Below, one piece after another: positions 42,310 through 52,399 of a DNA stretch of 64,000 nucleotides (position 1 is the first letter of the stretch; each line of letters opens with the position of its first letter). Location: the NCBI RefSeq assembly GCF_002104995.1, contig NW_024468268.1, forward strand, positions 62,001-126,000, read 5' to 3'. The notes below the pieces were generated by a model. That model worked only from the letters and a program-made list of their open reading frames with translations, was not told where the DNA came from and ran no database searches. The DNA is from Linderina pennispora. Taxonomy: Eukaryota; Kickxellomycota; Kickxellomycetes; Kickxellales; Kickxellaceae. The translations under genes were made by a program, and so were the position numbers.

Positions 42310-44262
42310 CTAAGCCCTCTCTAAAGACTGGAGATGGTTCTTAAGTCTTGTATGCTGCGTAGTTGCCTCGACATCAGATCTTGCAATTACCCAGTCATTT
42401 AGGTCTGGTGCATAATGCAAAGCGAATCCTTCGTCGACGACCCAGGAGGTCTGAATGCACTGGACAGTGGGGCAGAGGGCGACGATAATTATTGCCAATC
42501 TCAATGGAATAAGGCGGACCCTTTTCTGAATGGATATGTCCAGTAGTGTCAGCGTAGTAGAGAGTGGGTAGTACTGATCATAGAGTGCGTCAACAAACTC
42601 CAGATCCGCATAGAGCGTATCCAAATGGCCCAACATAAGCGTGCGGTAAAGGTTCTTGCAGTTGCTCCAGCACCAGTAATGGTACTCGTCGTCCGCCTCT
42701 TCGCCATACATGCTGTAATCGTCGTTTTCGTTTTCACTTGTACTAATAGATGCCTCCTTTTCCGCGCCAGTTTCGTCTGCCAAGTTGCCTTCAATGCCCA
42801 CATGTATATCCCTTTCTATCTCCCACTGACGCCGGCATTGTGCGATGCAATCGTCATGAGCTCGATCGTTACCAAGCAACTCACTAGTAACTTTGATCCC
42901 TGCCGATATTTCCCGCAGATAGGGCAGTGCCTTGACCAGCTGAAGATAACGATGCAGAGTGAATTTAACACTCGGAATTTGCAGCTGTACGATATTCCGC
43001 CCAACTTGCCCAATGGTGAGCCCAATATTGTCAAACAAGCAGCTGCCTCCGTTTGTGAATAATATTCTAGCGTTGGTGCTGAGGACAAGGAGGCACCTAG
43101 CTTGGTCTGTACGCTCATCCTCCTGGTATCTCGTGTCAATATAGGAGTTGACGTATTTTAGCGCGGGGAATCTGCCTGCATCAAATACACCACAGCCCCG
43201 CAGATCTGTAGCAGCTCGAGGACAAAGGGAAATCTTCAGACACTCGAGTGTTGAACTGTTCTCTCTAAAGAGCACATCGTTGCTGAAAGGATAATCAGCG
43301 GTGCATGTCAGTTTCTGAAGTGCTGGGAACGGCGCTCCAGTCGGTGAACCAAGAGCAGCGTTCTCAAGCTGCCCAGCCCTATCACCACACGCGATCGTTA
43401 GTGCCATTACACGTGGGTATACTATCGGTGTACCGTCGTCAGCCTGAACAATTTTAGAAAACACCGCTGCATGCTGGCTCTTAAGACCAACATGCTCTAG
43501 TGCTGACGCGTTGCGACGGATGACTTCTATCAGGGGCGAATCTGGGCCACTGATATCGATGTCCAGTTCGAATAGGTTGGCAACGCTGGTAAGGGGATAG
43601 CTGTATGCGGGTATCGACCACAAAGTAGTTGAAACAGCGGTAGCGCGACTGGTCAGACCAGATATTAGACTGCGAACAAATGGCGTATCCACATAGTCAT
43701 TAAGGCTGCCAAGACTTGACAAGCCGCAGATCTGAGAATTTGGGAAGATCCGGTGGATCTCGTTGCAGAATGCCTCGGCATGAATGGTTGCATCAAGTCC
43801 AGACTTCTGTACGCCATTCGTAGCATGCGAGTGCATTAATGAAAACACCAGTGTGGTGGTGCTGGGTACCACCAGCGTATCAAAAGGGGAAGTTTTGAAT
43901 ACCTCAGTGGCAGCTCCGTCCACGATATCCTCGCCTATCCAATGTATCCGCACGGTTTTCACACGAAACAGGTTGCCTGTCTTATATGCTGCTACGAGAC
44001 TCCTCGGGTCAGGCTGTCTGCGGCACATATTCCAGAATCCACTGTCATCATCGTCCTTGCTGCACCACCAAACTTCCTCAAACAGCCTGCTGATTGCTAC
44101 CTCTCGCCAATGACGACACAGACCAGCAACTGTGAACAGACGCGCATATGGGCCACAACAGCAGCCATATGTAATATATGGCGTCTTTGGAAACTGTTGG
44201 ACTACGTAGTCAAGGATCCTATTGATGATAGCAATAGGGGTGTTTTGAGCACTAAAGGACAT
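42310..44262 (-). CDS. F-box-like protein of 650 aa, substrate unknown
   Basis: An intact frame from ATG 44262. The N-terminus has an F-box-like layout: TPIAIINRILDYVVQQF, then LFTVAGLCRHWREVAISRLFEEVWW, where the LCRxWRxVA block is typical. The remainder looks like repeated Leu-rich helices and strands (FPALQKLTCTADYPF, STLECLKISLCPRA, LPYLREIS, LTLLDISIQ) as in LRR-type substrate binders. An acidic loop lies near residue 515. Such proteins are usually Skp1-Cullin ubiquitin ligase adaptors; here that is inference from the F-box-like block only. The gene just upstream on the same strand (44571-44999) begins in the same manner. Confidence 0.6.
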   Translation of the reverse strand: MSFSAQNTPIAIINRILDYVVQQFPKTPYITYGCCCGPYARLFTVAGLCRHWREVAISRLFEEVWWCSKDDDDSGFWNMCRRQPDPRSLVAAYKTGNLFRVKTVRIHWIGEDIVDGAATEVFKTSPFDTLVVPSTTTLVFSLMHSHATNGVQKSGLDATIHAEAFCNEIHRIFPNSQICGLSSLGSLNDYVDTPFVRSLISGLTSRATAVSTTLWSIPAYSYPLTSVANLFELDIDISGPDSPLIEVIRRNASALEHVGLKSQHAAVFSKIVQADDGTPIVYPRVMALTIACGDRAGQLENAALGSPTGAPFPALQKLTCTADYPFSNDVLFRENSSTLECLKISLCPRAATDLRGCGVFDAGRFPALKYVNSYIDTRYQEDERTDQARCLLVLSTNARILFTNGGSCLFDNIGLTIGQVGRNIVQLQIPSVKFTLHRYLQLVKALPYLREISAGIKVTSELLGNDRAHDDCIAQCRRQWEIERDIHVGIEGNLADETGAEKEASISTSENENDDYSMYGEEADDEYHYWCWSNCKNLYRTLMLGHLDTLYADLEFVDALYDQYYPLSTTLTLLDISIQKRVRLIPLRLAIIIVALCPTVQCIQTSWVVDEGFALHYAPDLNDWVIARSDVEATTQHTRLKNHLQSLERA

Positions 44263-44570
44263 AGCTGGATATCAATTAGGTTAGATTTTTGAGAGGAAGG
44301 AAGGACGAGGAGAGAAGTGCGGAAATGAGTCTGGCACAGTTGCCTTGTGAAAAAGCAGATTGACATTGGCCTGGCGAATCACAACAATCAGGCCTACAAT
44401 GCTAATAGAATATGCATGCTGGCAGCAGCAGCCAGAGCCAGCTTCATATGGCTGTCACTCGCAGCAGCAGATTGGCGTGAATATGCTGGGTAAAGAACTT
44501 GCTTCATGACATGACATCCGCCAAAAGACTACTAAAAGCAGTGTCTGCGGTTAACCTAGGGGATGAGTGG
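44263..44570. other. Intergenic, 308 bases
   Basis: 5' flank of the F-box-like gene. No feature was recognised. Confidence 0.4.
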
Positions 44571-44999
44571 CTATAGGGTATATGGAAAATGCCTTTTGAG
44601 AAATTTGACTGAGGGGAAGAAGGGAAGCTGATCGTCTGCCTGGGCCTTTGTATGTATGCAGTTCAGCCTTGCCCATGGCGGCGCAGGAGGACTCCAGACC
44701 CCGAATGTCAACAGTGGTGATGGGGCTGCAAGATGTATGCCGCCGGAAGCGAGTTGGTCTGAATCAGAGGCTTCTCCATATAGAGTTAGTTGCTCAGCAG
44801 TTGGGTTATAGCACAAAATAGGCGTGCTATTATAGAGGATCTCTTTTATAACGGCCCTCCAGCGTTGGCAAACATGCTTTAGCTGGAGGTATGAGGTATA
44901 GGTATCGACATCATCCGGATCATCTAAAGGAATACTGTTGTCACAGATGTGGCCAATTCGATGAATAATATATGGATTCAGTGTAGCCCAGCTCGTCAT
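44571..44999 (-). CDS. Short F-box-like protein, probably truncated
   Basis: 142 aa from ATG 44999. It starts MTSWATLNPYIIHRIGHICDN and has YLQLKHVCQRWRAVIKEILYNSTP, the same F-box-like arrangement (LxxVCxRWRxV) as the 650-aa protein downstream. After that comes a short low-complexity stretch and a stop, so the substrate-binding part seen in the neighbour is absent. This may be a truncated relic or a gene with a missed intron. Confidence 0.45.
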   Translation of the reverse strand: MTSWATLNPYIIHRIGHICDNSIPLDDPDDVDTYTSYLQLKHVCQRWRAVIKEILYNSTPILCYNPTAEQLTLYGEASDSDQLASGGIHLAAPSPLLTFGVWSPPAPPWARLNCIHTKAQADDQLPFFPSVKFLKRHFPYTL

Positions 45000-45764
45000 T
45001 AGTATGAAAAGTGTTTTTGTGAGGATTGGAAAAGAAATGCGGTCTCAGTCAACAGTAATTGACAACTCGTACTTATCATACGAATGCCAGTCCTTGCCGG
45101 CATCTACCTAATCGCACTCAACCATCCAGAATACTTGACCCCTCTTGTCTACATGGGTCGCATAAATATAATCTCTCTGGAGAAAGAAAGCCTGCATATA
45201 TACTCTGTGGGCTATTCCTAAGGAAAATGAGCAGTATGATATTGAAACTGAAGGGAACTATAAGAATTGTAGCTACGAGCCCCACCTGGAATCCTTTATC
45301 GCCCCCATTGGCGCCCAAAGATAACGAAGTTGCGAAATCGGCACACCAGGTAGCAATTGATTGTGTCCTAAACATTCTGCCAATGTGGTCACCGGTGGTG
45401 CTGTGGAAAGGCTCAGGCTAACTCCTCTCATATCGACTGCCATTGCAAGTTCTACCCTGACCCCGTCGAGCTTGCAACAGTAAATGGGGAACCGGATAGT
45501 TTTGCATGTGAGGATATGCTACCTGTTCATCGGGGTTTGGCACTAACAAGCCAGGGAGCCGAGGCTAGAGTTCGCAGCCAATTCAATGGCAGCGGTCAGA
45601 CGTTGTTGCCATTCACTGTCAGATCGACCACACGATCTCCAATCCCCGAGGGTCTGGGCTGATATAGCGGACATGTATTTACTGCTGATGAGGTTGTACA
45701 ATAGGGTACTTCATGGGTCTCATTACAATAGAAACTATGCTAGGTCTAGTGGGTTGTGGTAGCC
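45000..45764. other. Intergenic with unassigned open frames
   Basis: Two short plus-strand frames (an ATG near 45084 giving MPVLAGIYLIALNHPEYL, and one at about 45226-45421) read like protein but match nothing I know. They could be a decayed gene. No other feature was seen. Confidence 0.35.
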
Positions 45765-46451
45765 TTAAATCCACTTGAGGTGATCGTCTTCAAACGTGGT
45801 GTAGCACAGAAACTCGTTTGACAGCCCGCCACGATGTGTCGGCGCAAACCCGGTAGCGCGCGCACCAATATCCTCGCTGGCCTGCCTCTGCATCACCGCA
45901 CCAGTGACAATCATCACCTTGCAATCAGGCGCAGCCAAAAACTTCATGGTCTCGATCATCTTCCCCAGGCAGTCTCTGTTCAGGAATGGCGGATCGGTGT
46001 AAATGAACTTGAATCTGCCCTTTAGCGACTCGGCGCCTGTGAAATCAAATGGTTTGTTGTAGTCGTAGAGCACGAACTGGTCCTTGAATACACTAAAGCG
46101 CTGGTCAATCTCAAACACATAGGCGCGCGGCCGTGCAGCGTCCTTGCGACGCAAAGCGACATAGGCAGTGGGCGCACTTATGAAAGCTACATAGTCGGAT
46201 TCTTCTGTGTGCCGGAGAGCTGTGTCGGCCAGGAAGTTGGCGGTTGCGTCGTCGTACCAAAACTGGCTTAGCTGCCAGTCCTCCTGGAACATATCCATGG
46301 TAACCTCCAGCTGCTTGTCATCAAAGTCTTGCTCTGCCTTTTCCTTTAGCCGCTCGAACGACGTGTCCATCGCCTCCTTCTCGTCAAGGAATGACTGAAG
46401 CGCGGCCAGTGTGTCGGCAGACAAGGAGAACGAGTCGTCTTCGGTGCTCAT
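45765..46451 (-). CDS. EEF1A lysine methyltransferase (EFM5/EEF1AKMT1 type)
   Basis: A small SAM-dependent methyltransferase that modifies a lysine of elongation factor eEF1A in the cytosol. The frame continues upstream, but the start is taken as ATG 46451 (MSTEDDSFSLS). It has LAALQSFLDEKEA, the family block EDWQLSQFWYDDATANFLA near residue 60, a SAM-fold strand (YVFEIDQRF, FVLYDYNKP), the catalytic-type YTDPPFLNRDC and GAVMQRQA. It ends NEFLCYTTFEDDHLKWI. The length of 228 aa fits the family. A run of A at about 46462-46476 lies just upstream of the ATG. The frame is intact. Confidence 0.85.
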   Translation of the reverse strand: MSTEDDSFSLSADTLAALQSFLDEKEAMDTSFERLKEKAEQDFDDKQLEVTMDMFQEDWQLSQFWYDDATANFLADTALRHTEESDYVAFISAPTAYVALRRKDAARPRAYVFEIDQRFSVFKDQFVLYDYNKPFDFTGAESLKGRFKFIYTDPPFLNRDCLGKMIETMKFLAAPDCKVMIVTGAVMQRQASEDIGARATGFAPTHRGGLSNEFLCYTTFEDDHLKWI

Positions 46452-47151
46452 TCGGTGAATTTGAAAAAAAAAAAAAACTGAAGCGCAAGACAAGAGGCGG
46501 TTCTTGCAAGCATAAAGAAAGCTGTCGAAATAGTGCTGCAGGATTTTTTGCTTGTGGTGGCAGCTGCAAAACCGGTTTCGGCACTTGGCTCTGGTGTGGC
46601 TTTTCAGACTTGTTTCTGGCCAGAGCCGCCGATCAGCCCAAACCCCCACTGTTCTGTCATATTCTTGCTCAAGCTTACATGCTGTCCAGCGCTATGCATA
46701 CTAGCTAACGCTGCTCTACACATGAGCACACAGCATAGCCATAAAATAGCAGCGATAGTTGGATGGTCGCTTGGCAAGAGCAACTCATGTAGAGACCAGC
46801 TGGAGTATCATACAACGCCATCGGTTATAATGTTATATCCAAAAACACACATAACCATTTACGGACCCTTCGCCCAAAAAAAGAAAGAAATGCCAATGGT
46901 ATTCGGCTATATGCAATTTTTCATTTCAATGAAGCCATTAACAATATTGCCGAGAAATCGTGCATCCCCAGGTCTATTGTGAATACCAGAGGAAATAACT
47001 ATGCGATATATTCCGAAGGACATGGTGTGGAAACAAACGGACGGGAGTCAGCCCAGAAAAGTTGGTGAGCGGAGGAGTGAAGACATTTATATGCTCTCCT
47101 GATGTAGCCAAGACCTTGGCACGCGAGTTGCTTTTCGAGTAACAGTAGTTC
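46452..47151. other. Intergenic, about 700 bases
   Basis: 5' flank of the methyltransferase and 3' flank of a phosphatase. No gene was recognised. Confidence 0.45.
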
Positions 47152-48234
47152 TTACGATATATCCTGTACCCATGCAACCATGACGGTGATATCATCAGCC
47201 TTACACTGCCTGGCGGCAGCACCACGCGAGCGACTACCTTGTGTTACCGGTCTAATAACCGGCAAAAGGTAGTTGAAAACAGCCTCCTGAACAATTCTGA
47301 AAGTAAATCGTGTCAAAGATACGCTATCAGCTCTGGCTGTGCTAGGCTCACGTACATATTTCCTGGCTAATTTTTCAATATGCTTTACGTCCATATTGTC
47401 AAACAGCCCGTCGGTAGCAATAATCGCCATGTTGTTGTGTGCCAGGTAGACGATCTCTTCCAGCGCATCACGAGGGGTATCGGTTTTCTGACGCTTCAAA
47501 TTCCTGATGATTTCTCTCTCAGCGCCATCTGTCAGCAGCGAGTAATCCTTTCGCGGCCGGTAGTAGCATAGATCATCCACCTGGCCATTATTACTGCCAT
47601 ACGAAGTGTTGGTATCCTTAGGAGGACTAAACGAAATCTGGTATGGCATATTGGGCGAATGGACTTGCCCTGGTGACACGAACACTGCCTCATGGCGACA
47701 ATTTAGCACAATAGACCGCGAGTCGCCCAGCTGCGCAAGATGCAGAGTCCCAGTCTTAAGCGACAGACTGGCAATAGTTTCAGTTGACGACCCATATACC
47801 GGAATATCATCATATTTCATAGCCACAACTGCCTTGTGCATAATTTCCTTTGGGTTGCCATCTTGCACCCTTGCCACGGCATGGGCAGAGTACGCAGTCA
47901 GCGAACGGCTGAATCTAGCTGAATTGATTCCCCGACGCTTCCAGCCGCCGACTCCATCCGCCACACCAAACACAAGGGTGTCCTTGTTGCGTGCATGAAA
48001 CATCGAGTCGTCGCCCGAGTATGCTCTCTCCCGTCGCTTGTAGGGAGTGGAGTCGTTAATGACAACGGTCTCATAGCGGACTGGCGGTAAAAATGTGAAC
48101 TGGCCAGCCCTAAACTCGTTCAGATTGTCCTTTGCGTACTTTTGTGCATCGGCCTTTGATATCCATGCCGACGAAAGTACCACCTGGAAGAGTGTGCGTG
48201 TGGAGCGGTGGTTAATTTTCTCGGCTTTGGGCAT
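47152..48234 (-). CDS. PP2C-type phosphatase (PPTC7/Ptc7 family), copy 1
   Basis: Mn/Mg-dependent Ser/Thr phosphatase. In yeast and animals Ptc7/PPTC7 act at mitochondria, including on coenzyme Q biosynthesis. 360 aa from ATG 48234. Metal and catalytic blocks are present: GDDSMFHARNK, FGVADGVGGWK, AQLGDSRSIVL, AIIATDGLFDNMD and ADDITVMVAWV at the end. The middle has an insert (DTNTSYGSNN) not in copy 2. No strong presequence is seen, though the start is basic. It lies next to a second copy on the same strand, 638 bases away, so a tandem duplication is likely. Intact. Confidence 0.9.
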   Translation of the reverse strand: MPKAEKINHRSTRTLFQVVLSSAWISKADAQKYAKDNLNEFRAGQFTFLPPVRYETVVINDSTPYKRRERAYSGDDSMFHARNKDTLVFGVADGVGGWKRRGINSARFSRSLTAYSAHAVARVQDGNPKEIMHKAVVAMKYDDIPVYGSSTETIASLSLKTGTLHLAQLGDSRSIVLNCRHEAVFVSPGQVHSPNMPYQISFSPPKDTNTSYGSNNGQVDDLCYYRPRKDYSLLTDGAEREIIRNLKRQKTDTPRDALEEIVYLAHNNMAIIATDGLFDNMDVKHIEKLARKYVREPSTARADSVSLTRFTFRIVQEAVFNYLLPVIRPVTQGSRSRGAAARQCKADDITVMVAWVQDIS

Positions 48235-48871
48235 TTTGATGAGAGGAAAGAAGGAATAAATAGAAATGTGTTTTCCAGGCAGGTCCAGGCATTGGATATG
48301 TGCTGCTCTTTATATGCACTGGCTGCTCCTGCTTTTTTGTTGCAGGGAAGGCTGACGAGCTTATTCCAGGAGCTGCTGTTCGACGGCAGCCGTAGCAAAT
48401 GCATTTTACCCCAACTCAGATCAATAGACTGCAGGGCTAAGTATAGACTGCGGTTCGCCGATTTAGCAGAAGCAGCATTGTTTGACGTGTCAGGATGCGA
48501 GCCCTGCTCCGTTGCCCTGTTGGTGCTGCGCATGGCGGACTTGCAGGGGGTGGTTTACCGTTGGCCATTATTTGCTGTTGTTCATATGGAGCTTTCATAT
48601 GGAGAGGGGAGAGAGCTTTTTGTTTACCTAGCATCTGGACCATGGCAGGCGGCTCGAGGTTGGCCTCCTTTGGCATGGCTGGAGCAGTATTTTACTACCC
48701 TGTGCTGACAGATCCAGAGTGTATTTGCTGCGGTGTTTCAGGTAGATGATTCATCCGCAGCAAGGGTCATTAGCTAGCTTATCCGGCCCAGGACCGCTCA
48801 GCACCGCTTGCAAAGAAAAAGCCACGGATGCATTAATGACAGCAAAACACGCAAAGGAGGAAAAGAAAAAG
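48235..48871. other. Intergenic between the two PP2C copies
   Basis: No gene was recognised. Open frames on both strands overlap the ends of the phosphatases and show no content. Confidence 0.45.
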
Positions 48872-50023
48872 CTAGAGCTTTGCCTTGGCCTGGTTGATCT
48901 TGGCGTTCTCGCGCACCCAGGCAATCATAACCGTCACATCGTCAGGCTTCCCGCCCTCGTAATTGTATCCGGCAAGCTTTGCGCGCTCAGCAAACGGCGA
49001 GCGCAAGTCGTGCTGAATGTAGTTAGCCACAGCCTGGGCTGCAATGCTGTAGGCCAGGCCGCCGAACAAATCGGCCTTGGGGCGCCCAGTGACGTTTTTG
49101 GTGACGTTGGAGATTTTGTCAATGGCGCCCATGAACCGCTCCGCCAACTTCTCGACCTCCTCCACCCGCACATTATCGAACAGCCCGTCGGTCGCTGCCA
49201 CCACGACGTCGTTATGCGACAACCTGTGCGAGTCCTCGCGCGCATCATTCGGAGTATCAAAGCCGACGGCAGTCAGATCGGCAAACGAGTCCTCATGCTC
49301 CCGGTCGGACTGCGGCTGGGGGCGGAAGAACTGCGCGTTCTCTTCATTCTCCGGGTCGCTCTTGGGCAACGGCGGCGTGTCGCCGGTGGGCGGAATGGTC
49401 AGCTGGTACGGCATGTTGAACCGGTGCTGCTGCTCGGCCGACACAAACTTGGCCTTCTGCTTTGCGTCCAGGACCACATACGTCGAGTCGCCGAGCTGCG
49501 CTGTCCGCAAAGTGCCGGTGGCCAAAGACAGGTTCGCAATCAGCTCGGTCGAGCTCCCGTATGCGGGGATCTGGTCGAACCGCATGTTGGCAAACGCCCG
49601 CCGCATCACCTCCTTGGGGTCGACGTCGTCAGATTCGTGCAGGAGGAAGCTCCGCTGCACCGCATCGGCCGAGTAGGCTGTCAATGACCGGCTGAACACC
49701 GACGGGTCGATGCCCGAGTCGTTCCACCCGCCGACGCCGTCGGCCACGCCAAACACCAGGTTCTGCTTGTTGCGCGCGTGGAACAGCGAGTCCTCGCCGC
49801 CGTTGATGGCGTCCAGAGAGTCGTAGGGGGACCGGTCGTCGATTTCCAGGACCTGCACCTGGATGGGCGGGGCAAAGGCGATCGGCTCGCGCGCGGTCGA
49901 CGGCTGCGTCTGAATTTGCTTCACGTAGTCCTGCACGTATTTGGCTGCCGTGCGTTTGGATATCCACGCCGACGCCAGGATTGTCTGGAACCGCGGGCCG
50001 AGTGCGCTGCTGAGGCCGGGCAT
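48872..50023 (-). CDS. PP2C-type phosphatase (PPTC7/Ptc7 family), copy 2
   Basis: 383 aa from ATG 50023 (MPGLSSALGPRFQTILASAW). The open frame extends upstream, but this start aligns with copy 1 (both reach SAWISK early). The blocks are GGEDSLFHARNKQNLVFGVADGVGGW, AYGSSTELIANLSL, AQLGDSTYVVL, VVAATDGLFDNVRVEEVEKLAERFM and PDDVTVMIAWV. Motif I is GED here and GDD in copy 1. The GC-rich coding sequence contrasts with copy 1. The Lys/Ala-rich C-terminus (NAKINQAKAKL) is unique to this copy. Intact. Confidence 0.92.
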   Translation of the reverse strand: MPGLSSALGPRFQTILASAWISKRTAAKYVQDYVKQIQTQPSTAREPIAFAPPIQVQVLEIDDRSPYDSLDAINGGEDSLFHARNKQNLVFGVADGVGGWNDSGIDPSVFSRSLTAYSADAVQRSFLLHESDDVDPKEVMRRAFANMRFDQIPAYGSSTELIANLSLATGTLRTAQLGDSTYVVLDAKQKAKFVSAEQQHRFNMPYQLTIPPTGDTPPLPKSDPENEENAQFFRPQPQSDREHEDSFADLTAVGFDTPNDAREDSHRLSHNDVVVAATDGLFDNVRVEEVEKLAERFMGAIDKISNVTKNVTGRPKADLFGGLAYSIAAQAVANYIQHDLRSPFAERAKLAGYNYEGGKPDDVTVMIAWVRENAKINQAKAKL

Positions 50024-50212
50024 GCTGGAATGGAATTTAAGGGTTGTGTGGTTTTTCGCGCAGAAGCAGAGGAGAGATAATTTTAATTCACTTTCCACAC
50101 CAGCACCGCATAAAGGCACCAAAACAGAGATCTCGGAAATCAACAATTACTGACATTTCCTTGATAACGCCCCCATGACCGGCGGGCGCGTAAAATAAGA
50201 TTTAGGCTTGCT

Positions 50213-51740
50213 TTACTCGTCGTCAGACTCGTCGTCGTCCTCCTGCTCCTCGAGGAAGTTGACAAAACGCTCGGTCTGCTTCAGGAACACCGCCTTGCCC
50301 TGGGGCTTGGCGCCCTTCTTGGCCCAGAAGAGGATGGCTGTGTCAGATAGGACGTCGTCCTGGTACAGGACCTGGATGATCTTGCCAAAGTACTTCATCA
50401 GCTTGGCGTCCTCGTAGCAGTAGTTCTGCACGTACTGCAGCAGCTTGATCTCGCTCTTGGGCGCAGTGGTGAGCACCTCGAGCACAGGCGTGTAGCGCTT
50501 GACGTGGCCCATGACCTGGTTCTCGATCTGCTCGGGCTTCATGGCCCAGTCGACTGCGCTGAGGATGCCCTCCCACACAAGCTGCACTGCCTCCTCCTCG
50601 GGCCACTTGTTGGTGCGCATGGCGGCCTTGGCGGCCTTTGCCACCTCGGTGTTGATGGCCAGGATGTCGTCCTCGTCCTCGTCCTCGTCGTTGGCCTTGG
50701 CCGTGCGCAGGATGCTCTCGATCTGCGCAATGAAGTCGTTGCGGCTGGCGTTGGCCCGCGACGCAATGTGCATGTCAATCAGCGCCGGCATGTCCTCCGC
50801 CTCAAAGTGCCGCGCAAAGCAGTCGTCGTCGCGCTTGTTGGCCGGGAAGAAGTCGACCAGGCTGTCGATCTTGCCGCGGATCAGAGCCATATGCAGCTGC
50901 TTGGCCGAGTGGTTCTTCAGGTACTCGCGCATGACATCCGTGATGAACCGCAGCGCCAGCCCGTCCTTGACCAGGTGGTCCTTCTGCAGCACGCGGAACG
51001 GATCCATCGGGAGGAATCCGATCGCCACCAGCACGCCGAGGCCCTGCGACAGCTTCTTGTTGTCTGCCTCGCTGTAGCGGTGCACGTTCTCGAGAATGTG
51101 CTTGCAGGCTTCCGTGAAAATCCGCTCCAGGTACTTGTACCGGCGCGTCAGCCGCGTGATCAGCTTGGCCCAGTCCTGCGCGCCCTGCTCGCTGGCGTCC
51201 GCCAGCACAAACAGGCTGAATGGCAGCTTGCCGAATTCTTCGTCATCTTCAATGATACCGCCCGGTGCGATGATGCCGCCAGTGACCAGAACTTCGAAAA
51301 ACGTGTCTCCGTAGCGACGGTAGTCGAGCGTGTTGCCGGCCGTGTCGAGGGCGGCTGAGATCTTGCTAAAGTCGGTAGGCTCGATGCCCTCAATTACCTG
51401 GAAAAGACTGTCCCTGAAATCTAAAGAGCTCTCCTTGAAACACACGTTGTTTAGGATGAAATGTCTCACGTCTAGAATCTTTTGCGGCTGCGAGGAGGTA
51501 TCGGCGAGGGGCAAACCAGACAGCAAACTTACCTTCGGGCTCATACTTGGCATTAGCCTTAGCGTCACGCTATATCTCCCCCAAAAAGAGAAGCACACGA
51601 GAAGTTGCAATTAGCAATCGGCTACAATCCTGCCGGCTGGCTAGAATCAGGGCACCGCAGATTGGAAAGACACTTACTTTGCGAGTACGAATCCTGACAC
51701 CATTCAAAGTGGGCTTTTCGTTGGAAACTTGAGTACTCAT
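50213..51740 (-). CDS. BZW/5MP translation regulator (W2 domain), three exons with a 25-base microexon
   Basis: eIF5-mimic protein; competes with eIF5 for eIF2 and tightens start-codon choice. Exon 1 is 51740-51678 (MSTQVSNEKPTLNGVRIRTRK, donor GTAAGT). Exon 2 is only 51557-51533 (ANAKYEPE, donor GTAAGT). Exon 3 runs from 51420 (acceptor TTTAG, joining as DFRDSLFQVIEGIEP) to 50213. This reproduces the family start KxxLxGxRxxTRK-KYxPxxFRDxI. Then come NTLDYRRYGDTFFEVLVTGG and APGG, a MIF4G-like helical body, and the W2 domain with acidic/aromatic boxes (WPEEEAVQLVWEGILSAVDW) and the C-terminus FVNFLEEQEDDDESDDE. 431 aa, the normal length, with all phases consistent. Confidence 0.93.
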
Positions 51741-52054
51741 TAAGCAGCAAAAGGAAGAAAGAGAGACGGCTGATAATAAATAGCGCGGGACCTGTTTGAC
51801 CTGGGGGGTTGTGTCTGTGTCTTTTTCTGTGTCTTTTGTATGTAAAAGGCTACGAAGAAGCGTTCTTTGCTATCGAGAGAGGCGATGGCAGCGACAAAAG
51901 AAGTGTGTGGTATAAATATGAATGTTTTCGACTGGGGTGATTCAGAGAGAGAGAAGAGGCGACGGGGCAGAGTCATGCGTGCCCACAAAACACGCCAGAG
52001 AAAAAAATTCGCCGGAGGGAAGGCAAATAAAAGGCCCTGGCTGTGATTGGGCCA

Positions 52055-52399
52055 TCAGCGGATCTGCTCCTGGCCCAAATCGCTCGAGTCGGCCAGCGCC
52101 TGGAGCTTGGAAAACAGCTCCTGGTGCATGCTGCTGTTGAAGCGCGGGCTCACAGCGGATAATAATGACGTCAGGGTTTCGAAGGTCTTGCCGGTCCAGC
52201 CTGCCATGTCGCTGCCGCTGGCTTTGGCCACCGTGTAGCCGCGCGTGTCGAGGGTCACTGATATCTGGTGGCCCTCGATCAGCGTCAGCGTGCTTTGCAG
52301 GTGGTTGGGTGGCGAGAAGTTGGCAAGGCCGTATTGGTGGTCGCGCAGCTCGGACAAGAACTCGTCGCGCAGGCTGTCTGGGCCGGTTGTGTTGAGCAT
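52055..52399 (-). CDS. GSKIP-domain protein, 114 aa
   Basis: From ATG 52399 (MLNTTGPDSLRDEFLSELR) the protein has the layout of a GSKIP (DUF727) domain: LTLIEGHQISVTLDTRGYTVA and then TFETLTSLLSAVSPRFNSSM, HQELFSKLQAL. In animals GSKIP anchors PKA and binds GSK3; in fungi the same fold also caps the CLU1/Clu N-terminus. The open frame extends upstream, but that part is basic and low in complexity. The identification rests on pattern recognition over about 90 residues. Intact. Confidence 0.6.
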   Translation of the reverse strand: MLNTTGPDSLRDEFLSELRDHQYGLANFSPPNHLQSTLTLIEGHQISVTLDTRGYTVAKASGSDMAGWTGKTFETLTSLLSAVSPRFNSSMHQELFSKLQALADSSDLGQEQIR

